Below are positions 46,308 through 54,757 of a DNA stretch of 64,000 bases, in pieces; the stretch's first letter is position 1, and the number at the start of each line of letters is the position of its first letter. The translations under genes and the position numbers were made by a program. The stretch is taken from contig JBMFKS010000002.1 in NCBI GenBank assembly GCA_049972045.1, forward strand, positions 11,734-75,733, read 5' to 3'. The DNA is from SpSt-77 sp049972045 (GTDB lineage: Bacteria; Chloroflexota; Anaerolineae; B4-G1; DUEL01). Under the pieces are notes generated by a model. It was not told where the DNA came from, made no database searches, and saw nothing but the letters and a program-made list of their open reading frames with translations.

Positions 46308-46610
46308 ATGCATCTGTACGAAGTCATCAAACGTCCGGTTTTGACGGAAAAGAGCCAGCGGGCCACCTCGCTCCGTCGGCGGCAGTACACCTTTGAGGTG
46401 GACCGGCGGGCGAACAAGGCCCTGGTCAAACAGGCGGTGGAGACGATCTATCGGGTCCATGTGGAGGCGGTGAACATCGCCAACATGCCGGCCAAGGCCG
46501 TCCGACGGTGGGGACGCCGCCGGGTGGTGCGGATTCCGGCCTGGAAGAAGGCGGTAGTCACGCTCGCCGAAGGGGAGCGAATCCCGGAACTGGAAGTGCT
46601 GGAGGGATAA
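46308..46610 (+). CDS. rplW: Ribosomal protein L23
   Basis: 100 residues. HLYEVIKRPVLTEKS and YTFEVDRRANKALVKQAVE are characteristic. L23 lies at the tunnel exit and docks signal recognition particle and trigger factor. Starts four bases after rplD. Confidence 0.97.
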   Translation: MHLYEVIKRPVLTEKSQRATSLRRRQYTFEVDRRANKALVKQAVETIYRVHVEAVNIANMPAKAVRRWGRRRVVRIPAWKKAVVTLAEGERIPELEVLEG

Positions 46611-46611
46611 G

Positions 46612-47448
46612 GTGGCGATCAAGGTCTACAAGCCGACATCTCCCGGACGACGGGGGATGACCGGCTCGCTGTTTGAGGAAATCACGAAGACGGAGCCGGA
46701 GCGAAGCCTGGTTGTTCCCTTGCGGAAGAAGGGCGGGCGAAACGTCCAGGGGCGGATTACCATTCGCCATCGGGGCGGCGGCCACAAGCGGCTGTACCGG
46801 CTGATTGACTTTAAGCGGGATAAGCACGGCATCCCGGCTCGCGTGGCCGCGATAGAGTACGACCCCAACCGCTCGGCGCGTATCGCCCTGCTGGTCTACG
46901 CGGACGGCGAGAAGCGGTACATCCTGGCCCCCCTGGGCCTGAAGGTCGGGGATACGGTGATGAGCGGCCCGACCGCCGAGGTCCGGGTGGGGAACGCGTT
47001 GCCGCTGGAGCGCATCCCGTTGGGGACGACGGTCCACAACATTGAGTTGTACCCCGGACGGGGCGGACAGTTGGTCCGTTCGGCGGGCTGTGCGGCCCAG
47101 GTGCTGGCGAAGGAAGGGGACTACGTGACGGTCCGGCTGCCCAGCGGCGAGATGCGGCTGATCCGCAAAGAGTGCATGGCGACGGTCGGGCAGGTCGGGA
47201 ACGAGGAGCACGCCAACATCCAGTTGGGCAAGGCGGGCCGCAAGCGCTGGTTAGGGCGGCGTCCCCATGTGCGCGGGTCGGCAATGAGCCCGCGCGACCA
47301 CCCGCACGGGGGTGGCGAAGGGCGCTCTCCCATCGGCATGCCCGGCCCGAAGACGCCGTGGGGCAAGCCGACCCTGGGCAAGAAGACCCGCCGCAACAAG
47401 AAGACAGATAAGTACATCGTCCGCCGCCGGGGCAAGCGCCGGCAGTAA
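46612..47448 (+). CDS. rplB: Ribosomal protein L2
   Basis: 278 residues from a GTG start one base after the rplW stop. L2 is needed for peptidyl-transferase activity and subunit association. Motifs include RGGGHKRLYR, the central GSAGCAAQVLAKEG-like segment and the C-terminal RGSAMSPRDHPHGGGEGRSPIG, whose His is important in L2. Confidence 0.97.
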   Translation: MAIKVYKPTSPGRRGMTGSLFEEITKTEPERSLVVPLRKKGGRNVQGRITIRHRGGGHKRLYRLIDFKRDKHGIPARVAAIEYDPNRSARIALLVYADGEKRYILAPLGLKVGDTVMSGPTAEVRVGNALPLERIPLGTTVHNIELYPGRGGQLVRSAGCAAQVLAKEGDYVTVRLPSGEMRLIRKECMATVGQVGNEEHANIQLGKAGRKRWLGRRPHVRGSAMSPRDHPHGGGEGRSPIGMPGPKTPWGKPTLGKKTRRNKKTDKYIVRRRGKRRQ

Positions 47449-47480
47449 GCGGACGGAATACGCAGGACGGAGTAGAGAAT

Positions 47481-47771
47481 ATGGGACGCTCGCTGAAAAA
47501 GGGCCCGTACGTAGACCTGAAGTTGCTGCGGAAAATTGAGGAACTGAACCGGGCCGGGGAGAAACGGGTCATCCGGACCTGGTCCCGGGCTTCCACCATC
47601 TTCCCGCAGATGGTGGGCCATACCATTGCCGTTCACGACGGGCGGCGGCACGTGCCCATCTACATCACCGAGAATATGGTCGGTCACAAATTGGGGGAGT
47701 TCGCTCCGACCCGGACCTATCGGGGGCACGTCACCAAAGAAAAGAAGGGTGAAGTGCGGCGGAAGAAGTAG
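47481..47771 (+). CDS. rpsS: Ribosomal protein S19
   Basis: 96 residues: MGRSLKKGPYVD, RASTIFPQMVGHTIAVHDGRRHVPIYITENMVGHKLGEFAPTRTYRGH. S19 is part of the 30S head beside S13. Normal length, conserved order after rplB. Confidence 0.97.
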   Translation: MGRSLKKGPYVDLKLLRKIEELNRAGEKRVIRTWSRASTIFPQMVGHTIAVHDGRRHVPIYITENMVGHKLGEFAPTRTYRGHVTKEKKGEVRRKK

Positions 47772-47800
47772 CAGGGAATACGGAGTACGGAGTAAGAGTT

Positions 47801-48157
47801 ATGGAGGTCCGTGCACAGGCGAAGCATATACCGATGTCGGCGCGCAAGGTGCGCCGGGTGATTGACCAGGTGCGGGGAATGGACGTGGTGGGAGCGCTGG
47901 AAGTGTTGCGCATGATGCCCCACGCCGCGGCGCGCCCGGTGGAGAAACTGATCCGCTCGGCCGTCGCCAACGCGGAGGAGAACATCGGCCTCTCCCGGGA
48001 CAACCTGTATATCGCCCATATTGTGGCCGACGAGGGGCCAGGGGTGGCGCCGGGCAAGGGAGTGCGGCCGCGCTTCGCCGCCCGGGGGCGGTATCGCCCC
48101 ATCCGCCGCCGCTCCTCCCACATCACCGTCGTCCTGGATGAGTTTGAGGAGGAGTGA
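47801..48157 (+). CDS. rplV: Ribosomal protein L22
   Basis: 118 residues. AKHIPMSARKVRRVIDQVRG and the tunnel-lining beta-hairpin near RPRFAARGRYRPIRRRSSHITVVL are visible. Macrolide resistance changes map to that hairpin in other species, and nothing unusual is seen here. Confidence 0.97.
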   Translation: MEVRAQAKHIPMSARKVRRVIDQVRGMDVVGALEVLRMMPHAAARPVEKLIRSAVANAEENIGLSRDNLYIAHIVADEGPGVAPGKGVRPRFAARGRYRPIRRRSSHITVVLDEFEEE

Positions 48158-48228
48158 TCTTACCCCGAAGACACAAAGACACTCGTGTCTGGGTGTCTTG
48201 GTGGTTATATCCTGAACGGAGGAGCATT

Positions 48229-48909
48229 TTGGGACGCAAGGTACATCCCTACGGCTTTCGGTTGAAGATTCTGCGGGATTGGAAGGCCCGCTGGTATGCC
48301 GACGGCAAGGCCTACCGGGACCTGCTGCAGGAGGACCTGCGCATTCGGGAGTACATAGAGCGGGAACTGGCCCCGGCGGGGGTCTCCCGGGTGGAGATTG
48401 AGCGCTTCCCGAACCAGGTGCAGGTAACCATCTGGACAGCCCGACCGGGCATTGTGATCGGGCGGAAGGGCGGCGCGGTGAAGGTGCTCCGCCAGGAATT
48501 GGAGGAGATGACCGGCAAGCGGGTGCACGTGGATGTGCGGGAAGTGGAGCAGCCGGAACTGGACGCCCGGCTGGTGGCCCAGAACATCGTGGCCCAACTG
48601 GAGCGCCGGATTTCCCACGGCCGGGCGATGAAACGAGCCATCCAGCAGGCCATGCGGGCTGGAGCCCAGGGGGTCTGGATTGTCTGCAAGGGCCGCATCG
48701 GCGGCGCCGAAATGGCCCGCCCGGTGGCGATGCGGGAGGGCCGGGTGCCTCGCCAGACCCTGCGCGCCGATATTGACTTCGCCCGCGCCGAGGCCTACAC
48801 CACCTATGGCCGCATCGGCGTCAAGGTCTGGATTTATAAGGGGGACGTCCTCTCTCCCGAGAAGAAACCCGAGACCATAGAGGAGCAACCGCAGCCGTTT
48901 GTGGTGTGA
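48229..48909 (+). CDS. rpsC: Ribosomal protein S3
   Basis: 226 residues from a TTG start with CGGAGGAG seven bases upstream. Earlier in-frame codons run into a spacer of GACACAAAGACAC-type words. S3 sits at the mRNA entry of the 30S. The KH domain GRKGGAVKVLRQELEEMTGKRVHVDVREVEQPELDARLVAQNI and the GVKVWIYKGDV end are intact. A decayed toxin gene follows before rplP. Confidence 0.96.
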   Translation: MGRKVHPYGFRLKILRDWKARWYADGKAYRDLLQEDLRIREYIERELAPAGVSRVEIERFPNQVQVTIWTARPGIVIGRKGGAVKVLRQELEEMTGKRVHVDVREVEQPELDARLVAQNIVAQLERRISHGRAMKRAIQQAMRAGAQGVWIVCKGRIGGAEMARPVAMREGRVPRQTLRADIDFARAEAYTTYGRIGVKVWIYKGDVLSPEKKPETIEEQPQPFVV

Positions 48910-48930
48910 GGCCCGGGCAGTACTTTTAGC

Positions 48931-49164
48931 ATGGAGTTCAAGCCGTCCGTTCATAAAGACTTCCGTCATTTGCCCAGATCGGGGGTTGAGCGCGCGCTGA
49001 GACGGATTGAGGAATTGCGGGAAAACCTTTTCCTCCAGGGGTGGAGAAATTGGATATAGGCTTCGTCTGGGCGATGATCGCGTCGTGGATGAGGTGATAC
49101 ACGGGCAAGGCGAAACCCAGTCATATATGTTCGCCATCGCCTGGAGGTATACCGAGCGCTTTAA
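48931..49164 (+). pseudogene. RelE/ParE-like toxin, frameshifted
   Basis: Starting at ATG 48931, the frame reads MEFKPSVHKDFRHLPRSG, then ERALRRIEELRENLFLQG, the N-terminal half of a RelE/ParE toxin, and then hits a stop. A shifted frame continues GYRLRLGDDRVVDEV, and a third ends VIYVRHRLEVYRAL with TAA at 49162-49164. These are the expected middle and C-terminal strands of the family, in order. At least two frameshifts therefore inactivate it. No antitoxin gene is visible beside it. It lies between rpsC and rplP, normally adjacent genes, so it is an insertion into the operon. Confidence 0.75.
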
Positions 49165-49188
49165 TGATCCAGCAGGGGAGTGAAACCG

Positions 49189-49611
49189 ATGTTGATGCCG
49201 AAACGGGTGAAATATCGCAAGCAGATGCGCGGGCGGATGAAGGGCCGCGAGAGCCGGGGCACCGAGGTCGCCTTTGGCGAATACGGCCTGCAGGCGTTGG
49301 AGCCGGCCTGGATCACCAGCCGTCAGATTGAGGCTGCCCGGCGGGCCATCGTCCGCTTCGTCCGTCGGCGCGGAAAGTACTGGATTCGGATTTTTCCTGA
49401 TAAGCCGGTCACGGCCAAGCCCGCCGAGACCCGCATGGGGAAGGGAAAGGGCGCCGTGGACCACTGGGTGGCGGTGGTGCGGCCCGGCCGCATCCTCTTT
49501 GAACTGGCGGGCTTGCCCGAAGAACAGGCCCGGGAAGCCATGCGGCTGGCGGCCAACAAACTGCCCATCAAATGTCAGTTTGTCACCCGAGAAAAACTGG
49601 TGGGGGAGTAG
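49189..49611 (+). CDS. rplP: Ribosomal protein L16
   Basis: 140 residues from ATG 49189 with GGGGAG eight bases upstream. A GTG at 49180 is also in frame. MLMPKRVKYRKQMRGRMKG and the Arg-rich GTEVAFGEYGLQALEPAWITSRQIEAAR are typical. L16 helps place tRNA in the A site. Confidence 0.97.
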   Translation: MLMPKRVKYRKQMRGRMKGRESRGTEVAFGEYGLQALEPAWITSRQIEAARRAIVRFVRRRGKYWIRIFPDKPVTAKPAETRMGKGKGAVDHWVAVVRPGRILFELAGLPEEQAREAMRLAANKLPIKCQFVTREKLVGE

Positions 49612-49612
49612 C

Positions 49613-49828
49613 ATGCGAGCCAGAGAACTCCGGATGTTGACGGACGCCGAACTGCGGGCCCGATTGGAAGAGGCCTATCGGGAACTGTTCGTCCTGCGGC
49701 AGGACTGGTTTATGAACCGCCTGCAGGATAATAACCGTATCACCGCCACGAAGCGGGATATTGCCCGCATCAAGACCATCCTGCGGGAGCGGGAGTTGGC
49801 CCGGATGTTGCAGGAGGCGACGCAATGA
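49613..49828 (+). CDS. rpmC: Ribosomal protein L29
   Basis: 71 residues (MRARELRMLTDAELRARLEEA, YRELFVLRQDWFMNRLQDN, DIARIKTILRERELA), a two-helix hairpin at the tunnel exit. Starts one base after rplP and overlaps rpsQ by four. Confidence 0.95.
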   Translation: MRARELRMLTDAELRARLEEAYRELFVLRQDWFMNRLQDNNRITATKRDIARIKTILRERELARMLQEATQ

Positions 49829-50097
49829 GAGAGCGGCGGAAACGGCTGGTTGGGCGCGTCGTCAGCGACAAGATGCAGAAGACGGTGGTGGTACAGGTAG
49901 AGCGGACCCGCCGCCACCCGCTCTACGGCAAGGTGGTGCGGGTGCGGAAAAAGTACTACGCCCACGATGAGGAAAACGCTTGCCGCACGGGCGACTTGGT
50001 GCGGATTGTAGAGTCCCGGCCCCTCAGCCGGCTCAAACGGTGGGTGGTGGAGGAGATTCTGGAACGGTCTGAGCGTCCTGAGGAGGTGGCGGCATGA
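49825..50097 (+). CDS. rpsQ: Ribosomal protein S17
   Basis: 90 residues: RRKRLVGRVVSDKMQKTVVVQVERTRRHPLYGKVVRVRKKYYAHDEEN and RPLSRLKRWVVEEIL. An OB-fold protein of the 30S body. ATGA overlaps with both neighbours suggest coupled translation. Confidence 0.97.
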   Translation: MRERRKRLVGRVVSDKMQKTVVVQVERTRRHPLYGKVVRVRKKYYAHDEENACRTGDLVRIVESRPLSRLKRWVVEEILERSERPEEVAA

Positions 50098-50465
50098 TCC
50101 AGCAGGAAACCCGTCTGACAGTGGCAGATAACACTGGAGCAAAGGAACTGCTCTGTATTCGCGTGATGGGAGGCTCCAAACGGCGGTACGGCTACGTCGG
50201 GGACGTCATCGTGGCGACGGTCAAACAGGCTACGCCCAACGCGTCGGTGAAGAAAGGGGACGTGGTCAAGGCCGTCATCGTCCGCACGGCCAAGGAGTAC
50301 CGGCGCCCCGACGGCTCCACTATCCGCTTTGACGACAACGCGGCAGTCCTTCTGGATGCCACGGGCGTCAATCCGCGCGGCACCCGCATTTTCGGGCCGG
50401 TCGCCCGGGAGTTGCGGGATAAGGGGTTTATGAAGATCATCTCGCTGGCACCGGAGGTGCTATAG
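50094..50465 (+). CDS. rplN: Ribosomal protein L14
   Basis: 123 residues: QQETRLTVADNTGAKELLCIRVMGGSKRRYG, RPDGSTIRFDDNAAVLLD, GTRIFGPVARELRDKGFMKIISLAPEVL. L14 lies at the subunit interface and is the RsfS docking site. Confidence 0.97.
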   Translation: MIQQETRLTVADNTGAKELLCIRVMGGSKRRYGYVGDVIVATVKQATPNASVKKGDVVKAVIVRTAKEYRRPDGSTIRFDDNAAVLLDATGVNPRGTRIFGPVARELRDKGFMKIISLAPEVL

Positions 50466-50527
50466 CGGCATGCGCCGTACGGGCTGTATTCCGTACGCCG
50501 GATGGTTTTTGTGGAACGAGGTGAAGA

Positions 50528-50851
50528 ATGGGCATTCGGGTCAAGAAAGGAGATACGGTGGAGGTCATCGCGGGGGATGACCGGGGGAAGCGCGGAGAAG
50601 TCCGGCAAGTGCTTCCGAAAGAGAATCGGGTGGTGGTGGCGGGGGTCAATCTGGTCACCAAGCATCAGCGCCCGATGCGTGCGGGCCGGGGACAGATTCA
50701 GCCTGGGCGAATTCAGTTTGAGGCGCCCATCCACCTTTCTAACGTCATGCCGGTCTGCCCGCACTGCAAGGAGGCCACGCGGGTGGGCTTTGAGCGCCAG
50801 GAGGACGGGCGCAAAGTGCGGATTTGCAAGCGATGCGGACAATCCTTCTGA
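50528..50851 (+). CDS. rplX: Ribosomal protein L24
   Basis: 107 residues: KKGDTVEVIAGDDRGKRGEVRQVLP (KOW motif), EAPIHLSNVMPVCPHCKEATRVGF and C-terminal ICKRCG. The two CxxC pairs could bind zinc. L24 starts 50S assembly. Confidence 0.96.
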   Translation: MGIRVKKGDTVEVIAGDDRGKRGEVRQVLPKENRVVVAGVNLVTKHQRPMRAGRGQIQPGRIQFEAPIHLSNVMPVCPHCKEATRVGFERQEDGRKVRICKRCGQSF

Positions 50852-50892
50852 TGGAATCCGCATGGGAATTTGCAATCTAAAGGGTGAATCCA

Positions 50893-51435
50893 ATGCAGCG
50901 GTTACAGGCTTTGTATCGGGAACAGATTCGGCCGACCCTCATGCGGGAGTTTGGCTATCGCAATATCATGGAAGTCCCGCGACTGCAGAAAATCGTCATC
51001 AACATTGGCATGGGGGAGGCGCTGGACAACCCCAAGTCGCTGGATTTCGCCGTCCAGGACCTAGCGACGATCACCGGTCAGCGGCCTGTGATCACCAAGG
51101 CGCGCAAGTCTGTGGCCAGTTTCAAGTTGCGGGCCGGCCGGGCCATCGGGGTGAAGGTGACGCTGCGGGGCGAGCGCATGTGGGCGTTCTTGGACCGGCT
51201 CTGCAACGTGGCGCTCCCCCGGCAGCGGGACTTCCGGGGCGTTTCTCCTTCGGCCTTTGACGGGCGGGGCAACTACACCCTGGGGCTGCGCGAACAGTTG
51301 ATTTTCCCGGAGATCAACTACGATAAGATTGACAAAATTCGCGGGATGGAAATCACCATTGTGACCACCGCGAAGACGGATGAGGAGGCCCGGCGGCTGC
51401 TGGAACTGCTGGGGATGCCGTTCCGGCGGCGGTAA
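50893..51435 (+). CDS. rplE: Ribosomal protein L5
   Basis: 180 residues from ATG 50893 with AAAGGG eight bases upstream. A GTG at 50884 is in frame. PRLQKIVINIGMGEA, GQRPVITKARKSVASFKLRAGRAIG and RGVSPSAFDGRGNYTLGLREQLIFPEI are diagnostic. L5 binds 5S rRNA and contacts P-site tRNA. Confidence 0.97.
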   Translation: MQRLQALYREQIRPTLMREFGYRNIMEVPRLQKIVINIGMGEALDNPKSLDFAVQDLATITGQRPVITKARKSVASFKLRAGRAIGVKVTLRGERMWAFLDRLCNVALPRQRDFRGVSPSAFDGRGNYTLGLREQLIFPEINYDKIDKIRGMEITIVTTAKTDEEARRLLELLGMPFRRR

Positions 51436-51447
51436 TATGGAGGAAGT

Positions 51448-51630
51448 ATGGCAAGAAAATGCATGCCCTATCGGGAAATGCGACGGAAGTATAAGGTGCA
51501 GGTGCGGAATCGTTGCCAGCGCTGTGGCCGCCCGCGCGGCTATTACCGCCGCTTCGGCCTCTGCCGCATCTGCCTGCGGGAACTGGCCCTGGAGGGGCTC
51601 ATTCCCGGACTGACCAAGTCCAGTTGGTGA
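51448..51630 (+). CDS. rpsN: Ribosomal protein S14, zinc-binding type
   Basis: 60 residues, the short zinc form. RNRCQRCGRPRGYYRRFGLCRICLRELA supplies the CxxC...CxxC zinc site, and the protein ends GLTKSSW. Normal order between rplE and rpsH. Confidence 0.96.
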   Translation: MARKCMPYREMRRKYKVQVRNRCQRCGRPRGYYRRFGLCRICLRELALEGLIPGLTKSSW

Positions 51631-51643
51631 GGGTGACGGACCG

Positions 51644-52057
51644 ATGACGGTGACAGATCCGATTGCCGATATGTTGACCCGCATGCGCAATGCGATCGCG
51701 GTGGGGCATCCCACCGTGGAGATGCCCTCTTCCAAAATGAAAGTTGCCATTGCCCGTATCCTGAAGGAAGAGGGGTATATTGAGGACTACCGGGTGGTGG
51801 AGTCGCCGGAGCAACCGCGCTATCGCCTGGTCATTCGCCTGAAGTATATTGGGGAACGGCGGAAGCGGCGGTCTGTCATCCAGGGACTGCAACGGGTCAG
51901 CAAGCCGGGCCGCCGGATTTATACCCGCGCGTCGGAGATTCCCTGGGTGAAAAGTGGTATGGGCATTGCCATCCTCTCCACTCCGAAGGGAATCCTCACC
52001 GGCGAACAGGCCCGACGGCTGCGGGTGGGCGGCGAGGTCATCTGCTACGTGTGGTAG
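51644..52057 (+). CDS. rpsH: Ribosomal protein S8
   Basis: 137 residues: DPIADMLTRMRNAIAVGHPTVEMPSSKMKVAIARILKEEGYIEDY, and C-terminal MGIAILSTPKGILTGEQARRLRVGGEVICYVW. S8 binds the central domain of 16S rRNA and represses the spc operon in E. coli. Confidence 0.97.
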   Translation: MTVTDPIADMLTRMRNAIAVGHPTVEMPSSKMKVAIARILKEEGYIEDYRVVESPEQPRYRLVIRLKYIGERRKRRSVIQGLQRVSKPGRRIYTRASEIPWVKSGMGIAILSTPKGILTGEQARRLRVGGEVICYVW

Positions 52058-52067
52058 GGAGGACGGG

Positions 52068-52637
52068 ATGTCGCGGATTGGTCGGATGCCGATTCCTTTG
52101 CCCCCCGGGGTGAAGGTGGAAATTCAGGGCAGCCAGGTCACCGTGAGCGGCCCAAAGGGGACGCTGACGCGTACCTTTGACCCGGCGATGCAAATTGTGA
52201 AAGAAGATAACACCCTGCGGGTCTACCGGCCTACCGATGCCCGGCAACACCGGGCGTTGCACGGGCTGACCCGCGCGCTGCTGGCGAATATGGTGGAAGG
52301 GGTCTCCCAGGGATTTCAGAAGCAACTGGAGATTCGCGGCGTGGGGTACCGCGCCGAGCGCCAGCCCGACGGGACGCTGGTGATGCACCTGGGCTTCTCC
52401 CACCCGGTCCGTGTCCGCCCGCCGGAGGGTATCACCTTTGAGGTGGACCCCAAAGCGGGCATCATCACCGTCCGGGGCGCGGATAAGGAGACGGTGGGAC
52501 GGGTTGCCGCCGAGATCCGCGCCTGGCGCCCGGCCGACCCGTACCTGGGGAAAGGGCTCCGCTACCTGGGCGAGCAGATCCGCCAGAAGGCCGGGAAGGC
52601 CGGCAAGGGTAAGGGCAAGGGTAAAGGGAAGAAGTAA
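52068..52637 (+). CDS. rplF: Ribosomal protein L6
   Basis: 189 residues from ATG 52068 (GGGAGGACGGG upstream). MSRIGRMPIPLPPGVKVE, the repeated L6 folds, and ADPYLGKGLRYLGEQIRQKAGK are typical. The tail is an unusual run of Gly-Lys repeats (GKAGKGKGKGKGKK) absent from most L6 proteins and probably an rRNA-binding extension. Confidence 0.96.
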   Translation: MSRIGRMPIPLPPGVKVEIQGSQVTVSGPKGTLTRTFDPAMQIVKEDNTLRVYRPTDARQHRALHGLTRALLANMVEGVSQGFQKQLEIRGVGYRAERQPDGTLVMHLGFSHPVRVRPPEGITFEVDPKAGIITVRGADKETVGRVAAEIRAWRPADPYLGKGLRYLGEQIRQKAGKAGKGKGKGKGKK

Positions 52638-52675
52638 GGAGTAGGGATTGGAGGAGGGATTAAGGAGGAGGGATT

Positions 52676-53041
52676 ATGGTGGAGAAAGATCGCCGGTTGG
52701 GACGATTGCGCCGACGCAAACATGTGCGCAAAAAGGTGTTTGGCACGCCTGAGCGTCCGCGCCTGAACGTTTTCCGCAGTCTGCGGCATATCTACGCCCA
52801 GGTGATTGATGATACAGTGGGCCACACGCTGGTCTCCGCTTCCACTCTGGACCCGGAGGTCCGCGAGCAGATTGCCGGGCTGAAGAAGACGGAGCAGGCC
52901 CGGGTGGTGGGGAAGGTCCTGGCGGCCCGCGCCTTGGCCCGGGGAGTAACGAAGGTGGCCTTTGACCGGGCGGGATACAAGTACCACGGCCGGGTGAAGG
53001 CCCTGGCCGACGCCGCCCGCGAGGGGGGGCTGGACTTCTAA
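52676..53041 (+). CDS. rplR: Ribosomal protein L18
   Basis: 121 residues: RLGRLRRRKHVRKKVFGTPERPRLNVFRSLRHIYAQVIDD, AFDRAGYKYHGRVKALADAAREGGLDF. Binds 5S rRNA with L5. Confidence 0.97.
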   Translation: MVEKDRRLGRLRRRKHVRKKVFGTPERPRLNVFRSLRHIYAQVIDDTVGHTLVSASTLDPEVREQIAGLKKTEQARVVGKVLAARALARGVTKVAFDRAGYKYHGRVKALADAAREGGLDF

Positions 53042-53060
53042 TTACACGGAGGGCAAGGGA

Positions 53061-53597
53061 ATGGACCTGGATCAAGAATTTGAACTGGAGCCTACGGCGC
53101 CCGTAGAGTTAGACGAGCGGGTCGTGGAGATCAAGCGGGTCGCTAAGGTCATCAAGGGCGGGCGCCGGTTCGCCTTTCGGGTAACCGCCGTCGTCGGCGA
53201 CCACAACGGCCGCGTCGGCATCGGCGTGGGCAAAGCGCGCGCCGTCCCGGACGCCATCCGCAAGGCCACGGAGCGAGCGCGGGCTTCTATGATCACCATC
53301 CCTCTGGTGGGGCGGACCATCCCGCACGATGCCATTGGCGAATGTAGCGGCGCCCGGGTGCTGATCAAGCCCGCCTCGCCAGGTACCGGCGTCATCGCGG
53401 GCGGCGGCGTGCGCGCCATACTGGAGGCCGCGGGCATCCACGACGTGCTGACCAAATCTATGGGGAGTTCCAGCATGCTTAACGTGGTGAAGGCGACCAT
53501 GGAGGCCCTGAAGCAACTGCGCTCCTACGAAGAACTGGCGCGGGAACGGGGCCTGCCGGAGACCCGGGTGATGCCGTTCTGGATGCGGGGGCGGTAG
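53061..53597 (+). CDS. rpsE: Ribosomal protein S5
   Basis: 178 residues. VVEIKRVAKVIKGGRRFAFRVTAVVGDHNGRVGIGVGKA and SPGTGVIAGGGVRAILEAAGIHDVLTKSMGSSSMLNVVKATMEAL. S5 governs mRNA helicase and fidelity functions. A short acidic N-terminal extension precedes the core. Confidence 0.97.
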   Translation: MDLDQEFELEPTAPVELDERVVEIKRVAKVIKGGRRFAFRVTAVVGDHNGRVGIGVGKARAVPDAIRKATERARASMITIPLVGRTIPHDAIGECSGARVLIKPASPGTGVIAGGGVRAILEAAGIHDVLTKSMGSSSMLNVVKATMEALKQLRSYEELARERGLPETRVMPFWMRGR

Positions 53598-53646
53598 TGC
53601 CGGTAGATGGTATCTGGTAACGGGTAGTCGGGAGAGAGTCAGACCA

Positions 53647-53841
53647 ATGGAAACGCAAAAAGTGCTTCGTATCACCCTGGTTCGCAGCCCGATCGGGTAT
53701 TCCAAAGACCAGAAGGCGACCGTTCGGGCGCTGGGCCTGCGCCGTCTCCACCAGACGGTGGAGAAGGCCGATACGCCAGCCATCCGGGGTATGGTGGCCA
53801 AGGTCCAGCATATGCTGAAGGTAGAAGAGGTTGAGGGATGA
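53647..53841 (+). CDS. rpmD: Ribosomal protein L30
   Basis: 64 residues: VLRITLVRSPIGYSKDQKATVRALGLRRLHQTVEKADTPAIRGMVAKVQHML. Overlaps rplO by four bases (ATGA). Confidence 0.96.
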   Translation: METQKVLRITLVRSPIGYSKDQKATVRALGLRRLHQTVEKADTPAIRGMVAKVQHMLKVEEVEG

Positions 53842-54317
53842 AACTGCACGAGTTGCAACCGGCGGAGGGTTCCAAGAAGCGCCGCAAGCGCAAGGGTATC
53901 GGTATCGCGGCCGGTCAGGGGAAGACCAGCGGGCGTGGGACGAAGGGGCAGAAGGCCCGCAGCGGGGGCAGCATCCCCCCGTACTTTGAGGGCGGGCAAT
54001 TGCCGCTGGTTCGCAAACTGCCCTTTGCCCGGGGTGTCGGTTTCCGGAATCCCTGGCGGGTCCGCTTCACACCGGTCAACGTGGACCGGCTGGCCCGATT
54101 CGCGCCGGGGAGCGTGGTGACGCCGGAGGAACTGGCGGATGCCGGCCTGATCCGGGATGCCGATGAGTGGGTGGTCATCCTGGGGCGGGGGGAGTTGAAC
54201 ATCCCGCTGACCGTGAAGGCCCATCGCTTCTCCGCCAGCGCGCGGGCCAAAATTGAGGCCGCTGGCGGCACCGTGGAGGAGTTGCCCTGGGAGCGGGGCG
54301 GCTACCGGACGCGGTAA
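53838..54317 (+). CDS. rplO: Ribosomal protein L15
   Basis: 159 residues: MKLHELQPAEGSKKRRKRKGIGIAAGQGKTSGRGTKGQKARSG and PLTVKAHRFSASARAKIEAAGGTVEEL. A late-assembly 50S protein. Followed immediately by a DUF4258 gene where secY is normally next. Confidence 0.97.
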   Translation: MKLHELQPAEGSKKRRKRKGIGIAAGQGKTSGRGTKGQKARSGGSIPPYFEGGQLPLVRKLPFARGVGFRNPWRVRFTPVNVDRLARFAPGSVVTPEELADAGLIRDADEWVVILGRGELNIPLTVKAHRFSASARAKIEAAGGTVEELPWERGGYRTR

Positions 54318-54320
54318 AAC

Positions 54321-54632
54321 ATGAAGCCGATACGTCTTTCAGGGCATGCTCGGGAGCAGTTGCGGTATCGGGGAGTGACTGAGGGAGAAGTAGTAGAGGC
54401 GATTCGTACCGCGTCCTGGTGTCCTGCGGAACGAGGACGGCTGGAGTGCCGGAAGAACTTTCCCTTTGGGCAGGAGTGGAACGGCAAATTTTACGCCACC
54501 AAACAGGTGCGACCTGTATTCGTCGAAGAGGCCGATGAAATTGTCGTATCTTGGAGACGACTGTCACCACGAAGCACCTGGATGAGGGAATCGCAGCCGA
54601 CTACGATGCCGAGGGACGTCTGGCGGGAATAG
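54321..54632 (+). CDS. DUF4258 protein (toxin-like), altered C-terminus
   Basis: 103 residues starting three bases after rplO. Residues 1-73 match the DUF4258 pattern (MKPIRLSGHAREQLRYRGVTEGEVVEAI, NGKFYATKQVRPVFVEEADEIVV), which I know from small toxin-antitoxin-like pairs with DUF2283. The family normally ends shortly after EIVVVTVYxYY. Here the frame runs on through unrelated sequence that overlaps the neighbouring DUF2283 frame. A deletion appears to have fused the end of this gene with the start of the next. It is likely nonfunctional or altered. Confidence 0.7.
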   Translation: MKPIRLSGHAREQLRYRGVTEGEVVEAIRTASWCPAERGRLECRKNFPFGQEWNGKFYATKQVRPVFVEEADEIVVSWRRLSPRSTWMRESQPTTMPRDVWRE

Positions 54633-54748
54633 AAATTCGGGATGCCCTGAAGCGGTTTGGGCGGGATGACGTTATGCGCCAGGTTATCCTGGAAAATGTG
54701 GCGCTGATACCGGTTCATCGGGATGTACCGGAAGAAATACCTGCATAA
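54551..54748 (+). pseudogene. DUF2283 protein, N-terminally truncated
   Basis: From a possible TTG at 54551 the frame gives 65 residues: TTVTTKHLDEGIAADYDAEGRLAGIEIRDALKRF, the second half of DUF2283. The usual first strand and MKxxYDxExDALYI segment are missing, and the frame overlaps the end of the DUF4258 gene. A single deletion of some 80-100 bp across the gene junction would explain both damaged ends. DUF2283 is commonly the partner of DUF4258. It lies directly before secY. Confidence 0.6.
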
Positions 54749-54757
54749 GGAGTGAGG

